NCBI GenBank assembly: GCA_000156115.1
Contig: DS995276.1
Location: 2,717,849-2,781,848, forward strand
Length of the DNA stretch: 64,000 nucleotides
Origin: Rhodobacteraceae bacterium HTCC2083
GTDB lineage: Bacteria; Pseudomonadota; Alphaproteobacteria; Rhodobacterales; Rhodobacteraceae
Direction of reading: 5' to 3'
How positions within the stretch are numbered: the stretch's first letter is position 1; each line of letters opens with the position of its first letter. A model generated the notes under the pieces. It was not told the origin of the DNA. It searched no databases and saw nothing but the letters and a program-made list of their open reading frames with translations. The position numbers and the translations under genes were made by a program. This document shows, in pieces, positions 53,193 to 62,418 of the stretch.

Positions 53193-54272
53193 TCAAGTGG
53201 GCGCTGCGAAGTGTTTAGACAGCTTCAAACCTTGGCCTTGGTAGTTCGAGGCAATGCTCGACCCATATAGCTGCGCTGGGATTTCGGACATATGTTCGTA
53301 AATCAAACGTCCCACCACCTGACTATGTTCCAATACGAAAGGTGCCTCGTGACAGCGCACTTCCAACACGCCGCGTGATCCTGTGCCACCGGCCTCAGAA
53401 TGGCCAAAGCCCGGATCAAAGAAGCCCGCGTAATGTACGCGAAACTCACCAACCATCGCCAAATATGGAGCCATTTCAGCAGCATAGGCGGGTGGGATAT
53501 GCACCGCTTCTCGACTAACCAGAATATAAAATGCGCCCGGATCAAGGATAATTTGACCGTCTTTGCAGCGCACTTCTTCCCAGTATTCAGCAGGGTCATA
53601 ATGGCCAATATTATCAAGATCGATTACACCCGTATGCGGTTTGGCTCGGTAGCCGACGAGGTCAGTGCCATCAAGCTTAAGATCAACGGAAAAGCCGAGA
53701 CCGTCATCGATCAAAGCGTCACCGTTCACCAAAACATCGCTGGCGTGCAGCTTAGTGAGGGCTGTGTTGTCCAAGATAGCTTGCCCCTCGCGAAAACGGA
53801 TCTGGTTCAGTCGCATCCCGGGGCGCACAAGAACCGAAAACGAGCGTGGGCAAATTTCGGCGTAGAGCGGACCTTTGTAACCTGGCGCAATGCGATCAAA
53901 TTCTGCGCCGCCATCGGTGATCGTGCGCGTAAGAAGATCGAGGCGACCCGTAGAGCTTTTGGCGTTCGCGACCGCTTGCAAATCATCGGGCAGATTAAGA
54001 CGCTCCATCAGAGGAACAACGTAGACACATCCCTTTTCTAGCACCGCGCCATCGGTGAGATCAATCTGGTGCATCTCGAATTCTTTTAGTCGATCTTCTA
54101 CGCGGCGCCCATGTCCTGCAAGGAAGGATGCTCGCACGCGGTAGGCCACACTGCCAAGGCGCAGGTCAAGGCTAGCAGGTTGAATTTGTTCTGGAATAAT
54201 CGAAGGCGTGCCGCTGAGTTGTCCAGCAGTAATCATCTGCTCAAGTCGTTGGCTGGGTAGAACACCTGTCAT
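53193..54272 (-). CDS. dcd: 2'-Deoxycytidine 5'-triphosphate deaminase, long alphaproteobacterial form
   Basis: 359 aa, about twice the length of the usual dCTP deaminase. Two dUTPase-like units are visible: IQPASLDLRLGSVAYRVRA near residue 30 with ANAKSSTGRLDLLTR near 100, and a second around PGAFYILVSREAVHIPPAYA near 235. It makes dUTP from dCTP for thymidylate synthesis. The extended form is known from Alphaproteobacteria. It lies between the hairpin and tRNA-Pro. Confidence 0.9.
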   Translation of the reverse strand: MTGVLPSQRLEQMITAGQLSGTPSIIPEQIQPASLDLRLGSVAYRVRASFLAGHGRRVEDRLKEFEMHQIDLTDGAVLEKGCVYVVPLMERLNLPDDLQAVANAKSSTGRLDLLTRTITDGGAEFDRIAPGYKGPLYAEICPRSFSVLVRPGMRLNQIRFREGQAILDNTALTKLHASDVLVNGDALIDDGLGFSVDLKLDGTDLVGYRAKPHTGVIDLDNIGHYDPAEYWEEVRCKDGQIILDPGAFYILVSREAVHIPPAYAAEMAPYLAMVGEFRVHYAGFFDPGFGHSEAGGTGSRGVLEVRCHEAPFVLEHSQVVGRLIYEHMSEIPAQLYGSSIASNYQGQGLKLSKHFAAPT

Positions 54273-54351
54273 CTTGCGTCTCCGGTGGCCCGCTCAGACC
54301 AAGATCGAGGCGGGCAAAAAGATATGACCGGATCGGCAGGCAAAGTATAAG

Positions 54352-54428
54352 TGGTCGGGCTAGCAGGACTCGAACCTGCGACCTTCCGTCCCCCAGACGG
54401 ACGCGCTACCAGACTGCGCCATAGCCCG
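54352..54428 (-). tRNA. tRNA-Pro (anticodon GGG)
   Basis: 77 bases on the minus strand. The acceptor stem is CGGGCTA/TAGCCCG, the anticodon arm TCCGTCTGGGGGACGGA with anticodon GGG after T33, the T-arm GCAGGTTCGAGTCCTGC, followed by discriminator A and an encoded CCA. No integrated element is visible at it. Confidence 0.96.
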
Positions 54429-54487
54429 ACGCTCAATGCTAGGTGGTTTACTTGAACTATGCGTGGGGGCAAGGGCAAAATGACCGC

Positions 54488-55543
54488 TTAATGGTTTTGC
54501 ATGCGCTCGCGCAGCGCGCGCAGTTGAGACAGGTGTTCCGAAACTTGAGCAGCCAGTTCAGGCGCGATCTGTCGTGTCCCCGGAAGTGCGGCCAGCACGC
54601 CTGGAGGGGCTGTGTAGCTGTCAAGTTCCGGCGCAATCTTGGCGGCAGAGGGGATGTCGAGGGCAGGTGCGGCTTGCTCTGGTGGTGTTGCCTCGACTGG
54701 TACTGGCGGCCTGTCCTCAACAGTGGTTGCAGGCGTATCCGTATGAGTGCTCTCACGATGCGCAAACATCGGCAGCTGCGTTTCCGCACTTTCAAGCTCA
54801 GGTTCTGACGCTGGTTCTAAGTTTTCTAGCTCGGCCTCCGGCGGGTTCACCGGTTCAAAATACGCCTCTGGATTGATGGTGAGCTTTTGTGCCTCTGGTG
54901 TCTCATCCGCACTGGCAACATCTGTTATTTCCGGCTCTGGCGTTTCGACCGTGGCTGCAGGCGTTGGTGTGCGGCGTAAGAAGGCGGGCATGGCATCGCT
55001 ACCAAATGCAGGCGTGTCGGTTGAGTTGTCGGTCGTTGGTGCAGCTGTAATGGTCTCTTGCGCAGCTACCTCGGGTACGTTTGGCTCTTCGGGTGTGACA
55101 GGTGCCTCTGGAACATAGGGTTCAATATCTGGAGGGGTTGTCGCGACGGGTTCGCTTCGGTTGGGAAAAGATAAAACTGTTGGCGCAGGGACGACCATGG
55201 GCTCGGGCTGTGCGTCGGATTCGAACGCTGCTTCTGCAACGATGTCTTCTTCGTCACGTAGGGCTTCATCCAGCGGCTGCGACAGCGCTGCTACATGCTT
55301 AACCCCATGTTCGCGCAGCAATTTTTGCGCACCTTTGATTGTTAATCCATCGTCGTGTAGCAGCTTCTTGATGCCCCCTAAAAGCTGCATATCCGCAGGT
55401 CGGTAATAGCGCCGCCCACCTGCGCGTTTCACAGGTTTCACTTGGGTAAACTTGCTTTCCCAGAACCGCAGCACATGCGCAGGCGTTTCCATCCATTCTG
55501 CAACTTCACTTATCGTGCGAAAGGCGTCTTTGGATTTGGGCAT
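54488..55543 (-). CDS. MerR-family regulator with long acidic Pro/Thr-rich tail
   Basis: 351 aa. The N-terminal MerR helix-turn-helix is clear: [20 protein letters not shown] near residue 8 and [20 protein letters not shown] near 38. From about 100 to 320 the protein is low-complexity, rich in Pro, Glu, Thr and Ala, and probably disordered. It ends in a helical segment [18 protein letters not shown]. This gene stands next to ihfA throughout Alphaproteobacteria. The ligand is unknown; the tail has no effector-binding domain of the usual type. Confidence 0.88.
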   Translation of the reverse strand: MPKSKDAFRTISEVAEWMETPAHVLRFWESKFTQVKPVKRAGGRRYYRPADMQLLGGIKKLLHDDGLTIKGAQKLLREHGVKHVAALSQPLDEALRDEEDIVAEAAFESDAQPEPMVVPAPTVLSFPNRSEPVATTPPDIEPYVPEAPVTPEEPNVPEVAAQETITAAPTTDNSTDTPAFGSDAMPAFLRRTPTPAATVETPEPEITDVASADETPEAQKLTINPEAYFEPVNPPEAELENLEPASEPELESAETQLPMFAHRESTHTDTPATTVEDRPPVPVEATPPEQAAPALDIPSAAKIAPELDSYTAPPGVLAALPGTRQIAPELAAQVSEHLSQLRALRERMQNH

Positions 55544-55561
55544 TAAAAGCCTGCTCCTGAA

Positions 55562-55864
55562 TTAGCGCTTGTTGCCAGAGGCCACGCGGTCTTTCATCAG
55601 ATGAGATGGACGGAAGGTCAAAACGCGGCGTGGATTGATCGGCACTTCCTGTCCGGTTTTTGGATTGCGTCCAACGCGGGCGGCTTTGTCACGCACGCTA
55701 AAGGTTCCAAAGGATGAAATCTTCACCTGCTCGCCTTCAACTAATGCATCGGACAAGTGAGTGAGTATGTTTTCCACCAATTCAGCGGATTCATTGCGCG
55801 ACAGGCCCACTTCACGAAACACAGCTTCGCTTAGGTCCATTCGCGTTAAAGTCTTTTCAGTCAT
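55562..55864 (-). CDS. ihfA: Integration host factor subunit alpha
   Basis: 100 aa from ATG 55864, giving [20 protein letters not shown]. The DNA-binding arm is [20 protein letters not shown] near residues 62-82. It forms a heterodimer with IhfB, bends DNA and helps recombination and transcription. The size fits IhfA, and its position between fabH and merR is the conserved one. The longer frame adds six residues. Confidence 0.95.
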   Translation of the reverse strand: MTEKTLTRMDLSEAVFREVGLSRNESAELVENILTHLSDALVEGEQVKISSFGTFSVRDKAARVGRNPKTGQEVPINPRRVLTFRPSHLMKDRVASGNKR

Positions 55865-55966
55865 AAGTGGCCCCCAAGGCAATTCATCTACTCTAGAGGC
55901 ATTGCGATTTTTGAGTCAAGAGTGGGGGAGGTAGATTAACGATGGAAAGGTCTATCTATCAACGGT

Positions 55967-56935
55967 TTACCAGCGTAGAACGACTGCGCCCCAAGCCAGA
56001 CCACCACCAATAGCTTCGGTAACGACCAAATCGCCTTGCTTCAACTTACCTTCGGCTTTGCCAACAGACAGCGCTAGAGGGATTGATGCTGCAGAGGTGT
56101 TGCCGTGGTCTTGCACGGTCACAATTACGTTTTCCATGGGCATATTCATCTTCTTGGCAGTGCCCTTGATGATGCGAATGTTGGCCTGATGTGGTACGAC
56201 CCAATCAACGTCCTCAGATGTGACCCCCGCGCTATCCATCGCTGTGTGCGCGGTCGCGGCCAGTTTTTCTATCGCATGCCGGAAGACTTCCTTACCCTCC
56301 ATGCGCAGATAACCCGTTGTTTTTGTTGATACACCGCCATCGACGTAAAGGATGTCGCGGTAGGTTCCATCAGAGTTGAGATCGGTCGCCAAAACCCCGC
56401 GATCTTGCGCAGTTCCGTCGCCGTCTGCTGCTTCGAGGATCAGGGCACCCGCGCCATCGCCAAACAAAACGCAAGTGCCGCGATCTGTCCAATCCATGAT
56501 GCGGCTGAAAGTTTCCGCGCCGATTACCATGACCCGTTTAGCCGTCCCCGACACGATCAACGCGTTGGCGTTGGCAAGGGCAAAGACAAAGCCCGCGCAG
56601 ACCGCTTGAATGTCAAATGCAAAGCCGCCTGTCATCCCGATTTGGTGTTGCACCATCGTCGCGGCAGAGGGGAAGGTAAGGTCAGGCGTCGACGTTGCAA
56701 CAATCAGCGCATCGAGGTCGTTTGCCTCAAGACCTGCATCTTTCAAGGCTGCGCGCGCGGCGTGAGAGGCGAGGTGCGATGTGGTTTCATCTTCGGCCGC
56801 GAAATGACGTCGCTCAATGCCAGAGCGAGAGATGATCCAGTCATTGCTGGTCTCAAGCGTTTTTTCAAAATGCGCGTTCGGGACGACATTCTCAGGCAAA
56901 TAATGCCCAACGCCTTTTATATGCGCACGTTTCAT
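55967..56935 (-). CDS. fabH: 3-Oxoacyl-[ACP] synthase III
   Basis: 322 aa condensing enzyme starting fatty acid synthesis from acetyl-CoA and malonyl-ACP. Catalytic residues are Cys in IQAVCAGFVFAL near 113, His in WVVPHQANIRI near 249, and Asn in HGNTSAASIPLAL near 279. It overlaps plsX by 4 bases. The length is normal and no lesion is seen. Confidence 0.96.
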   Translation of the reverse strand: MKRAHIKGVGHYLPENVVPNAHFEKTLETSNDWIISRSGIERRHFAAEDETTSHLASHAARAALKDAGLEANDLDALIVATSTPDLTFPSAATMVQHQIGMTGGFAFDIQAVCAGFVFALANANALIVSGTAKRVMVIGAETFSRIMDWTDRGTCVLFGDGAGALILEAADGDGTAQDRGVLATDLNSDGTYRDILYVDGGVSTKTTGYLRMEGKEVFRHAIEKLAATAHTAMDSAGVTSEDVDWVVPHQANIRIIKGTAKKMNMPMENVIVTVQDHGNTSAASIPLALSVGKAEGKLKQGDLVVTEAIGGGLAWGAVVLRW

Positions 56936-58041
56936 TTGCTTGGGCTCTCCTCGGCGATGCTTTTGGCCGCAGCCTGTGTGCTGGCCGCAATGCGTTTAGC
57001 TAGTCTGTCTGAAAAGCCGGACTGTGCAAGTCGAAACGCAAGGTTAATCGCTGCATCGACGCCTGTTTCATCGGCGGAACCATGTGATTTTACAACTGTA
57101 CCGTTTAGGCCTAAGAAAACGCCACCATTCACGCGACGTGGATCAATGCGCTTTTGCAGGCGTTTCATTGAGGTCAGAGCCAAAAGACCTGCAAGTTTGG
57201 ACAGCAACGAGTAGTTGAACGCTTCTTTCAAGCGATCCCCAATCAGACTTGCGGTACCTTCGCCAGTTTTCAGCGCAACATTGCCAGTGAAACCGTCCGT
57301 TACGATCACATCAGCTCGATCCCCGGGGATATCGCCGCCCTCGACGAAACCGACATATTCGAAATCAGCAGCTTCTGCTTGGCGCTCAATCAACTCGCCT
57401 GCATCATGCAGTTCATTGCGGCCTTTGTGCTCTTCTGTACCCACGTTTAGTAGGCCGACGCGCGGGCGTTTCACGTTGAGACCGTTGCGTGCATAGGAGA
57501 CGCCCATCAAGGCGTATTGCAGCAAATCAGTCGCGTCCGCACGGATATCCGCACCGACATCGAGCATCACGTTGAAGCCATGCTCCGAGCGCGAGGGCCA
57601 CAAGATGCCAATCGCGGGGCGGTTCACACCAGGAAGTTTGCGCAGTCGGATCATGCTCATCGCCATCAACGCGCCCGTGTTGCCGCAAGACACGCACGCC
57701 GCAGCCTCACCGCTGCGCACTGCTTCGATTGCGGACCACATGGACGTGTTTTTGCCCGTGCGCAGCGTTTGGCTGGGTTTGTCGGACATTTCGACGACAT
57801 CGGGCACATCGCAGATATCGTAAAGACCGACCAACTCTTTGCGTTTGGCAAACAGTGGGGTCAAAGTCGCGGCAGGGCCGTGGACAATGAAGCCGAGGTC
57901 GGGATTCTTACGCGCAGAACGACAAATACCGGCGACAATTGCCGCCGGTCCTTCATCGCCGCCCATCGCGTCGATAGATAAAATAATACGTTTACGATCA
58001 GAGTGGGGCAAATCATCGGTTTGATCAGTCGCCACAGTCAT
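56932..58041 (-). CDS. plsX: Phosphate acyltransferase PlsX
   Basis: 369 aa enzyme making acyl-phosphate from acyl-ACP, the first step of phospholipid synthesis. Family parts are ILSIDAMGGDEGPAAIVAGI near 18, SCGNTGALMAMSMIRLRKLP near 115, and VIVTDGFTGNVALKTGEGTA near 265. It lies between rpmF and fabH, as expected. The C-terminal 40 residues are basic/alanine-rich. Confidence 0.96.
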   Translation of the reverse strand: MTVATDQTDDLPHSDRKRIILSIDAMGGDEGPAAIVAGICRSARKNPDLGFIVHGPAATLTPLFAKRKELVGLYDICDVPDVVEMSDKPSQTLRTGKNTSMWSAIEAVRSGEAAACVSCGNTGALMAMSMIRLRKLPGVNRPAIGILWPSRSEHGFNVMLDVGADIRADATDLLQYALMGVSYARNGLNVKRPRVGLLNVGTEEHKGRNELHDAGELIERQAEAADFEYVGFVEGGDIPGDRADVIVTDGFTGNVALKTGEGTASLIGDRLKEAFNYSLLSKLAGLLALTSMKRLQKRIDPRRVNGGVFLGLNGTVVKSHGSADETGVDAAINLAFRLAQSGFSDRLAKRIAASTQAAAKSIAEESPSK

Positions 58042-58063
58042 TTAAACGTACCTCGCGGATCAG

Positions 58064-58270
58064 TTATGCCGCGTCTTCGTCCAGATCGATCTCGTCTGCT
58101 TGTGCAACGATCTCTTTGTCCGCGTAGTGACCGCAAGACGGGCACACGTGGTGTGGGCGCTTCAGCTCACCGCAGTTAGAGCACTCGTTTGGGTTCGCTG
58201 CAACCAGTGCGTCATGTGCGCGACGGTTGTTGCGGCGCGATTTAGATACTTTGTTCTGCTGGACAGCCAT
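58064..58270 (-). CDS. rpmF: 50S ribosomal protein L32
   Basis: 68 aa from ATG 58270, giving [20 protein letters not shown]. Two CxxC pairs, CSNC and CPSC, form the zinc ribbon of the zinc-containing (C+) L32 type. The C-terminus is acidic. The usual upstream DUF177 gene is separated from it by a cupin pseudogene. Confidence 0.97.
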   Translation of the reverse strand: MAVQQNKVSKSRRNNRRAHDALVAANPNECSNCGELKRPHHVCPSCGHYADKEIVAQADEIDLDEDAA

Positions 58271-58539
58271 GTCGCAACCTATCAATGTTCGGGGCCACCT
58301 AAGGGCCGTTTTCTGGGTCTAGCAGGCTCATATGCGAGGCTCGCGTGCCTGTCCAACCCTAAATTCGTCTGAGCGCGCGAAAATAGGGAAGATCATGACT
58401 TTCGCAAGCGATTCTTTGGGTAAGTCATCAGGGACGCAAAACGCCCACATCCTTAAGGGTTTCATAGCTTGGAAACCACATATCGTCATGTGGTGTTTCA
58501 AAAGCTCGCCGTGCAAAGGACTGGCGATAGAAGTTTGGT

Positions 58540-59031
58540 CACTTCTTACCCGCGCCGCCACCAACCTCAACGATATGATCGTGATCCACGAGGTTCCATG
58601 TGACACCTTCATTGCGGTAAATGTGTTTGCCTAGGTGCGTGTAGTTGCCCACATCATGTGCAAGGCGCTCGCCAACAACGATGCATCGAAACGTCTCGGT
58701 GCCTGCGTTGGTTAATGAGTGCGCGACGCCGCCTTTGCGGTAGCCGATAAAATCGCCGGCGCTTATAATTTAGGTGTCTTCACCCGATTAAGCCGTTGCA
58801 GTGCCGTTAAGGACATAAATGCATTCGTCTTCAAAGTGATGCATCTCGTGTTCTGTGCTGTCATGGCCCGGCTTGATTTCGATAATGTGAAAGCCGAAGC
58901 CGGTAAGACCCGGCAGATCGCCAAGGGACTTATTGATGCGTTTGGCAATTTTTATTGAGAAAATGGGTTGTAGGGGTTCCTGCTATGGCCTCAATTTCAT
59001 CTGCGGTGATCAGATAAGTATCATCGCTCAT
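58540..59031 (-). pseudogene. Cupin domain protein, pseudogene
   Basis: From ATG 59031 the frame reads MSDDTYLITADEIEAIAGTP and then loses frame after THFLNKN near 58944. The next part continues elsewhere: RINKSLGDLPGLTGFGFHII, then EMHHFEDECIYVLNGTATA, a stop (TAA), SGEDT, another stop (TAA), and GDFIGYRKGGVAHSLTNAGT, ending in TGA at 58540. The joined product is a normal cupin of about 160 aa. One frameshift and two stops mean it is dead. The start overlapped the DUF177 stop by 4 bases, so it was once in that operon. 254 bases between it and rpmF hold no supported gene. Confidence 0.85.
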
Positions 59032-59606
59032 TCCTTGCCCTCTAGTTTGTCTTTCAAAGCGGCGAGACCCGCGAAGGGTTTGATCGCCTCTTCATCCAAC
59101 GCGGTTTTGCCGGGTTCTGTGATGTTAACTGTGCCAAGTTCAGCGCCCTCAGCGCGCGGATAGTCGGGCAGTTCTAGCGCAAGCGCTTCACTCAGCACAC
59201 GCCACAGATCAATAGCACGGCCCAAAGGTTCGATTGAATCATCCTCAAGCATTGCCGTGCCGCCAAACTCATCTTCCTCAGCGTCAGCCTCTGCGCCGCG
59301 CTCGGGCATGTCTGCGACGAAGCGGCGGGTGATTTCTGTCTCGATCCGTGTTGTCACGGGCTCTAGCGTGATAGTGCAGGGCTGTACCGCCGTCGCGCCA
59401 AGCTCTGTGACAAGTAGGAAATCATGTTTGCCAGTGGGGGTCAGTTGGCCCTTGAGACTAACTTTGCGCAATCCGTTGAGCTTCAGATCCTGCATCAGGG
59501 CTCTGGTCTGTGCGCTATCTGGGCACAAATCTATTTGTGTGCGCTTGCGCTTGGTCAGGGCGCTGACATCCAAAACGAGATCGGGATAGCGAGGTGTCTC
59601 TTCCAT
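59028..59606 (-). CDS. DUF177 (YceD) family protein
   Basis: 192 aa from ATG 59606. It contains VTELGATAVQPCTITLEPVT near residue 60, with the single conserved cysteine, and RRFVADMP; the middle is strongly acidic (EADAEEDEFGG). The C-terminus has the family end FAGLAALKDKLEGKE. DUF177 usually precedes rpmF and is linked to 23S rRNA or ribosome biogenesis. It is divergent from the bamE-like gene. Confidence 0.9.
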   Translation of the reverse strand: MEETPRYPDLVLDVSALTKRKRTQIDLCPDSAQTRALMQDLKLNGLRKVSLKGQLTPTGKHDFLLVTELGATAVQPCTITLEPVTTRIETEITRRFVADMPERGAEADAEEDEFGGTAMLEDDSIEPLGRAIDLWRVLSEALALELPDYPRAEGAELGTVNITEPGKTALDEEAIKPFAGLAALKDKLEGKE

Positions 59607-59695
59607 GAGCAGAGATTTTCCTTTCTTGAACGTTGGGCGTTCGTGTCGTATCGAGATAACAAGGCAGAGCAAGCCAAGACAAGAGGGCACATCTC

Positions 59696-60148
59696 ATGCG
59701 GGCAACAGATATATCAAGAAAAGCAGGCGTCGCCCTGTTATTTAGCGCGGCACTTTCAGCATGTAGCGCAAATTTTCGCAATCACGGGTACGTCCCGCTC
59801 GAGGAAGATCTAACTCAGATTACCGTCGGCGTAGATACGCGCGACACTGTGGCTGAGCTGGTGGGCACACCGTCATCGGCAGGGGTGTTGAATGACAGCG
59901 GGTATTACTACGTGCGCAGTCGTGTGAAGCACTTCACCTGGCAAAAGCCAGAAGTGATTGATCGTCAGGTTGTTGCCGTGAGTTTCAATAACGGGGGCAT
60001 CGTTGAAAACATCGGTCGCTACACGTTGCAAGACGGGGCTGTGATCCCCTTGGCGCGTCGTATCACACGTAACGGTCAGGATGTGAGCTTTATCAAGAGT
60101 ATCCTGTCGAAAGTTGGCGGTTTCTCTGCGGCTGATGTGATCAATTAA
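59696..60148 (+). CDS. Outer-membrane assembly lipoprotein, BamE/SmpA family
   Basis: 150 aa lipoprotein. The signal has lipobox LSAC (cysteine near 23). The SmpA/OmlA fold is visible in ITVGVDTRDTVAELVGTPSS near 42, SGYYYVRSRVKHFTWQKPEV near 67 and VAVSFNNGGIVENIGRYTLQ. BamE is part of the BAM complex for beta-barrel insertion. The gene sits in its usual alphaproteobacterial place opposite DUF177. Its stop overlaps the end of a phosphoesterase remnant. Confidence 0.9.
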   Translation: MRATDISRKAGVALLFSAALSACSANFRNHGYVPLEEDLTQITVGVDTRDTVAELVGTPSSAGVLNDSGYYYVRSRVKHFTWQKPEVIDRQVVAVSFNNGGIVENIGRYTLQDGAVIPLARRITRNGQDVSFIKSILSKVGGFSAADVIN

Positions 60149-60423
60149 GCTCCACTGTATGGCGTCATCCCGTGGGTGACATCGCAAAACTGTAGATATT
60201 GAATAGTCACATTGGCGTTCTCAATGACAATGACGCCGAGACGCGGTGCTTTTTGTGCTTGCTCGAAGCTATCCCATGTCCAAGCGGATCTAGGGACAGC
60301 GGCCTGAAATGAGACTGCGCCCAATGTCGCGTAAGGAATCCCATGGATCACGTCCGAACAAGGCCGATGAACGTGTCCCATGAACAAGTGTGTCACGTTT
60401 TGATGGCGTGCGAAGGCACCACT
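60145..60423 (-). pseudogene. Metallophosphoesterase, 3'-terminal fragment
   Basis: The readable part is FARHQNVTHLFMGHVHRPCS then IHGIPYATLGAVSF, which is the last metal-binding motif (GHVHRP) and C-terminus of a calcineurin-like or CpdA-type phosphoesterase. An in-frame TAA at 60424-60426 lies just upstream, and no metal motifs I-IV are found before it. The N-terminal two thirds are missing, so this is a truncated gene. GGGGTCATTTTACGG at 60477 may be a transposon end. The 250 bases up to 60676 hold no other gene. Confidence 0.75.
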
Positions 60424-60676
60424 TTATACCTCTATTTTCCATAAAAACATAGATTATCAGTTATAATCACCGATATGGGGTCATTTTACGGGAACGCTTT
60501 GCAGTTTTTCGAAGTTCTCGAAGGTTGGCTACGCAGCATCGCTTCACAAGGTTGATTCCGTCAGAAACGTCCCTGTATGGTCAGTCAAAAGCGTCGAAAA
60601 CGAACCTAACACAGAGAGCCAATGGACCTTTTAGTGACATGGCCGTGCGGCCTTAAGCGTATTTTGGTGTCTGTGG

Positions 60677-60931
60677 TCACCTTTCGATGACTGGTGTAAC
60701 TTCGAAATTCCCCATTTCCAGAATTGGATCGAACGCAGCATCAAGCTGCTCAAAGGTATCGGCCTCAAGTATCATAAAAGCTGTATGCTCAAGTCGGTTG
60801 GAATAGCTTCCATGTACTTTGATCCCATGATCGCTAACTTTTGCTAATGTATCCCTGAATAACGGAAATTTCTCTGGATGGTGTGCTTGGCAGGTGGAAT
60901 AATCATGCGTGAGTTTTACCATGAATAACAT
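60677..60931 (-). CDS. Small dimeric alpha-beta barrel-like protein
   Basis: 84 aa. It starts MLFMVKLTHDYSTCQAHHPE and runs KVHGSYSNRLEHTAFMILEA, then FDPILEMGNFEVTPVIER. The pattern of two beta-alpha-beta units and a hydrophobic first strand suits the ferredoxin-like dimeric alpha-beta barrel fold of small monooxygenases and YCII/EthD-type proteins. No catalytic residues are certain. GGAGG precedes the start. It is the last gene of a six-gene operon (62805 to 60677). Confidence 0.65.
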   Translation of the reverse strand: MLFMVKLTHDYSTCQAHHPEKFPLFRDTLAKVSDHGIKVHGSYSNRLEHTAFMILEADTFEQLDAAFDPILEMGNFEVTPVIER

Positions 60932-60948
60932 TTTTAATCCTCCAATAA

Positions 60949-61272
60949 CTACGGACGGCTGTCGAAAAAAAGTTCAGGTAGTGGAGGCGGCGGCGCACTT
61001 ACATCTAATCCATGAACTTCGGCGGCAAATTCAGCAAATTCAGGGGGCATTGTAGACATGATTTGTGCCCAACTCGCAGCAGGATCGTCACCTTCCATGG
61101 TAATAATAAGAAAATCACCAGCTGGTGTATGCTGTAAGAATGATCGTTCATGAACACCTGCTGCCTCTCGTGAGTTTGCAAAGTCGGGTGTAGCTTTTAC
61201 CTGGTCCATCATCGCTTTCCACTTGTCCATTTTGCCCGGTAAGATTGGCATACACACAGCTAATATTGGCAT
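60949..61272 (-). CDS. Small dimeric alpha-beta barrel-like protein
   Basis: 107 aa, starting MPILAVCMPILPGKMDKWKA. SFLQHTPAGDFLIITMEGDD and a proline-rich end (SAPPPPLPELFF) follow. The pattern resembles DUF6176-like small proteins with an alpha-beta barrel fold, by memory only. The start has AAGGAGAG. It is the fifth gene of the operon. A link with the neighbouring NTF2 and cupin genes suggests a role in small-molecule turnover. Confidence 0.6.
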   Translation of the reverse strand: MPILAVCMPILPGKMDKWKAMMDQVKATPDFANSREAAGVHERSFLQHTPAGDFLIITMEGDDPAASWAQIMSTMPPEFAEFAAEVHGLDVSAPPPPLPELFFDSRP

Positions 61273-61300
61273 TTTCTTCTCTCCTTGCTTATGTTTTAAA

Positions 61301-61630
61301 TCACTTGATTGGTGTCGCCCCAGTTTCGACGCGAATTATTTTCCCATCTTTTATGTGATTAACCACCAGCACAGCTTCAGATGTCCCATCTGGAAACTTC
61401 ATGAACGAATGCTCAACCATGATTTCATCATTTTCATAAAGACATCTCTGATCATGGAACTGCAGAGCGTCGCTTTGCATCATTTGAGTCAGCGTTGGAG
61501 TCCAATCTACCTTACTAATTTCAGTACCTGATTGATGGCGGACAAACACGAAGTCTTCATGCAAACAGGCTAAATACATATCAATATTTTTGGAATCTTG
61601 CGCGGCCTTAATTTTTCCATACAGCGACAT
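61301..61630 (-). CDS. NTF2/SnoaL-like protein
   Basis: 109 aa from ATG 61630, which has GGGGAGAG upstream and lies 2 bases after the cupin stop. MYLACLHEDFVFVRHQSGTE near residue 16 and VNHIKDGKIIRVETGATPIK near the end are typical of the SnoaL/NTF2 fold. It is a single-domain member, unlike the tandem proteins at 9403 and 11456. The substrate is unknown. Confidence 0.75.
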   Translation of the reverse strand: MSLYGKIKAAQDSKNIDMYLACLHEDFVFVRHQSGTEISKVDWTPTLTQMMQSDALQFHDQRCLYENDEIMVEHSFMKFPDGTSEAVLVVNHIKDGKIIRVETGATPIK

Positions 61631-61632
61631 CG

Positions 61633-61980
61633 CTACTCTCCCCACATCCCTGCAAATTCGTAAACAACGGCACGACTACCACCGACACACCAAGCATCGT
61701 GATTAGGTGAAATGGCGTAAGCATCACCAGCAGAGTAGGTTGCTTCGGAACCATCGTCACAGATGCAATGGATCGTACCTTCAATGATTATACCAGTGTG
61801 TGTTGCTTGACAGCTGGGGGTCCCAACTATCGGTTTAATATCAGTGGACCATTTCCAGTCTGGTGCCAGTGTCAGCTTCATTACGCGCTGACCCAGAACG
61901 TTTACTGCCTCCATCCGAGCGTTGGGCATTTCCTTGGATTCGTCAGCCTGTGTTGCAAAACTTTTAACTTCAATTGGCAT
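61633..61980 (-). CDS. Cupin domain protein
   Basis: 115 aa single cupin. ATHTGIIIEGTIHCICDDGS near residue 60 and YSAGDAYAISPNHDAWCVGG near 80 are the two cupin motifs; H61 and the late His are candidate metal ligands, but the first motif lacks the usual H-x-H pair. AAGGAG precedes the start. It may act with the NTF2 protein directly downstream. Confidence 0.75.
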   Translation of the reverse strand: MPIEVKSFATQADESKEMPNARMEAVNVLGQRVMKLTLAPDWKWSTDIKPIVGTPSCQATHTGIIIEGTIHCICDDGSEATYSAGDAYAISPNHDAWCVGGSRAVVYEFAGMWGE

Positions 61981-62070
61981 ACTGATACTCCTTATTTTGC
62001 GTTTAATCGAACAATTTGGGATAAAATAATGCAGACTATTGCTATTTAGTTTATCCCAATTAGTTGTGCG

Positions 62071-62355
62071 TTACCGAGTGAAAGACTCTCCACTCATCTG
62101 TGTGATCACTGTAGATTCCAAGATAGCGCCTGCGGCGGCTCTTTTTGCCTTGAGTTCCTCATGGCCACCAAATGCTTTCATAGCTTCGAGAGATTCAAAG
62201 TCGATTATGACTGTTAACTTGTTGTCATTATCTTTCTCAGTTCCGGCGAAAACAAGCTTCCCTCCAAGCGCATTTAACGTTGCCTCATTCTCGTAGAACA
62301 TATCTTTCCAAGGTTGAAACCCATTAGACAAATCCTGAGTTAGTCTTACTATCAT
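62071..62355 (-). CDS. Small YCII/DUF3764-like protein
   Basis: 94 aa, starting MIVRLTQDLSNGFQPWKDMF. GKLVFAGTEKDNDNKLTVII and DFESLEAMKAFGGHEELKAK are the features of a small alpha-beta barrel protein that binds or converts small molecules. GGGAG precedes the start. It is the second gene of the operon. Confidence 0.6.
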   Translation of the reverse strand: MIVRLTQDLSNGFQPWKDMFYENEATLNALGGKLVFAGTEKDNDNKLTVIIDFESLEAMKAFGGHEELKAKRAAAGAILESTVITQMSGESFTR

Positions 62356-62418
62356 GTTTGGTACTCCCGTGTTGTTAGCCGCTCAGTTGAGTTTCTGAGC
62401 TATGTACTGTTCAATTAT

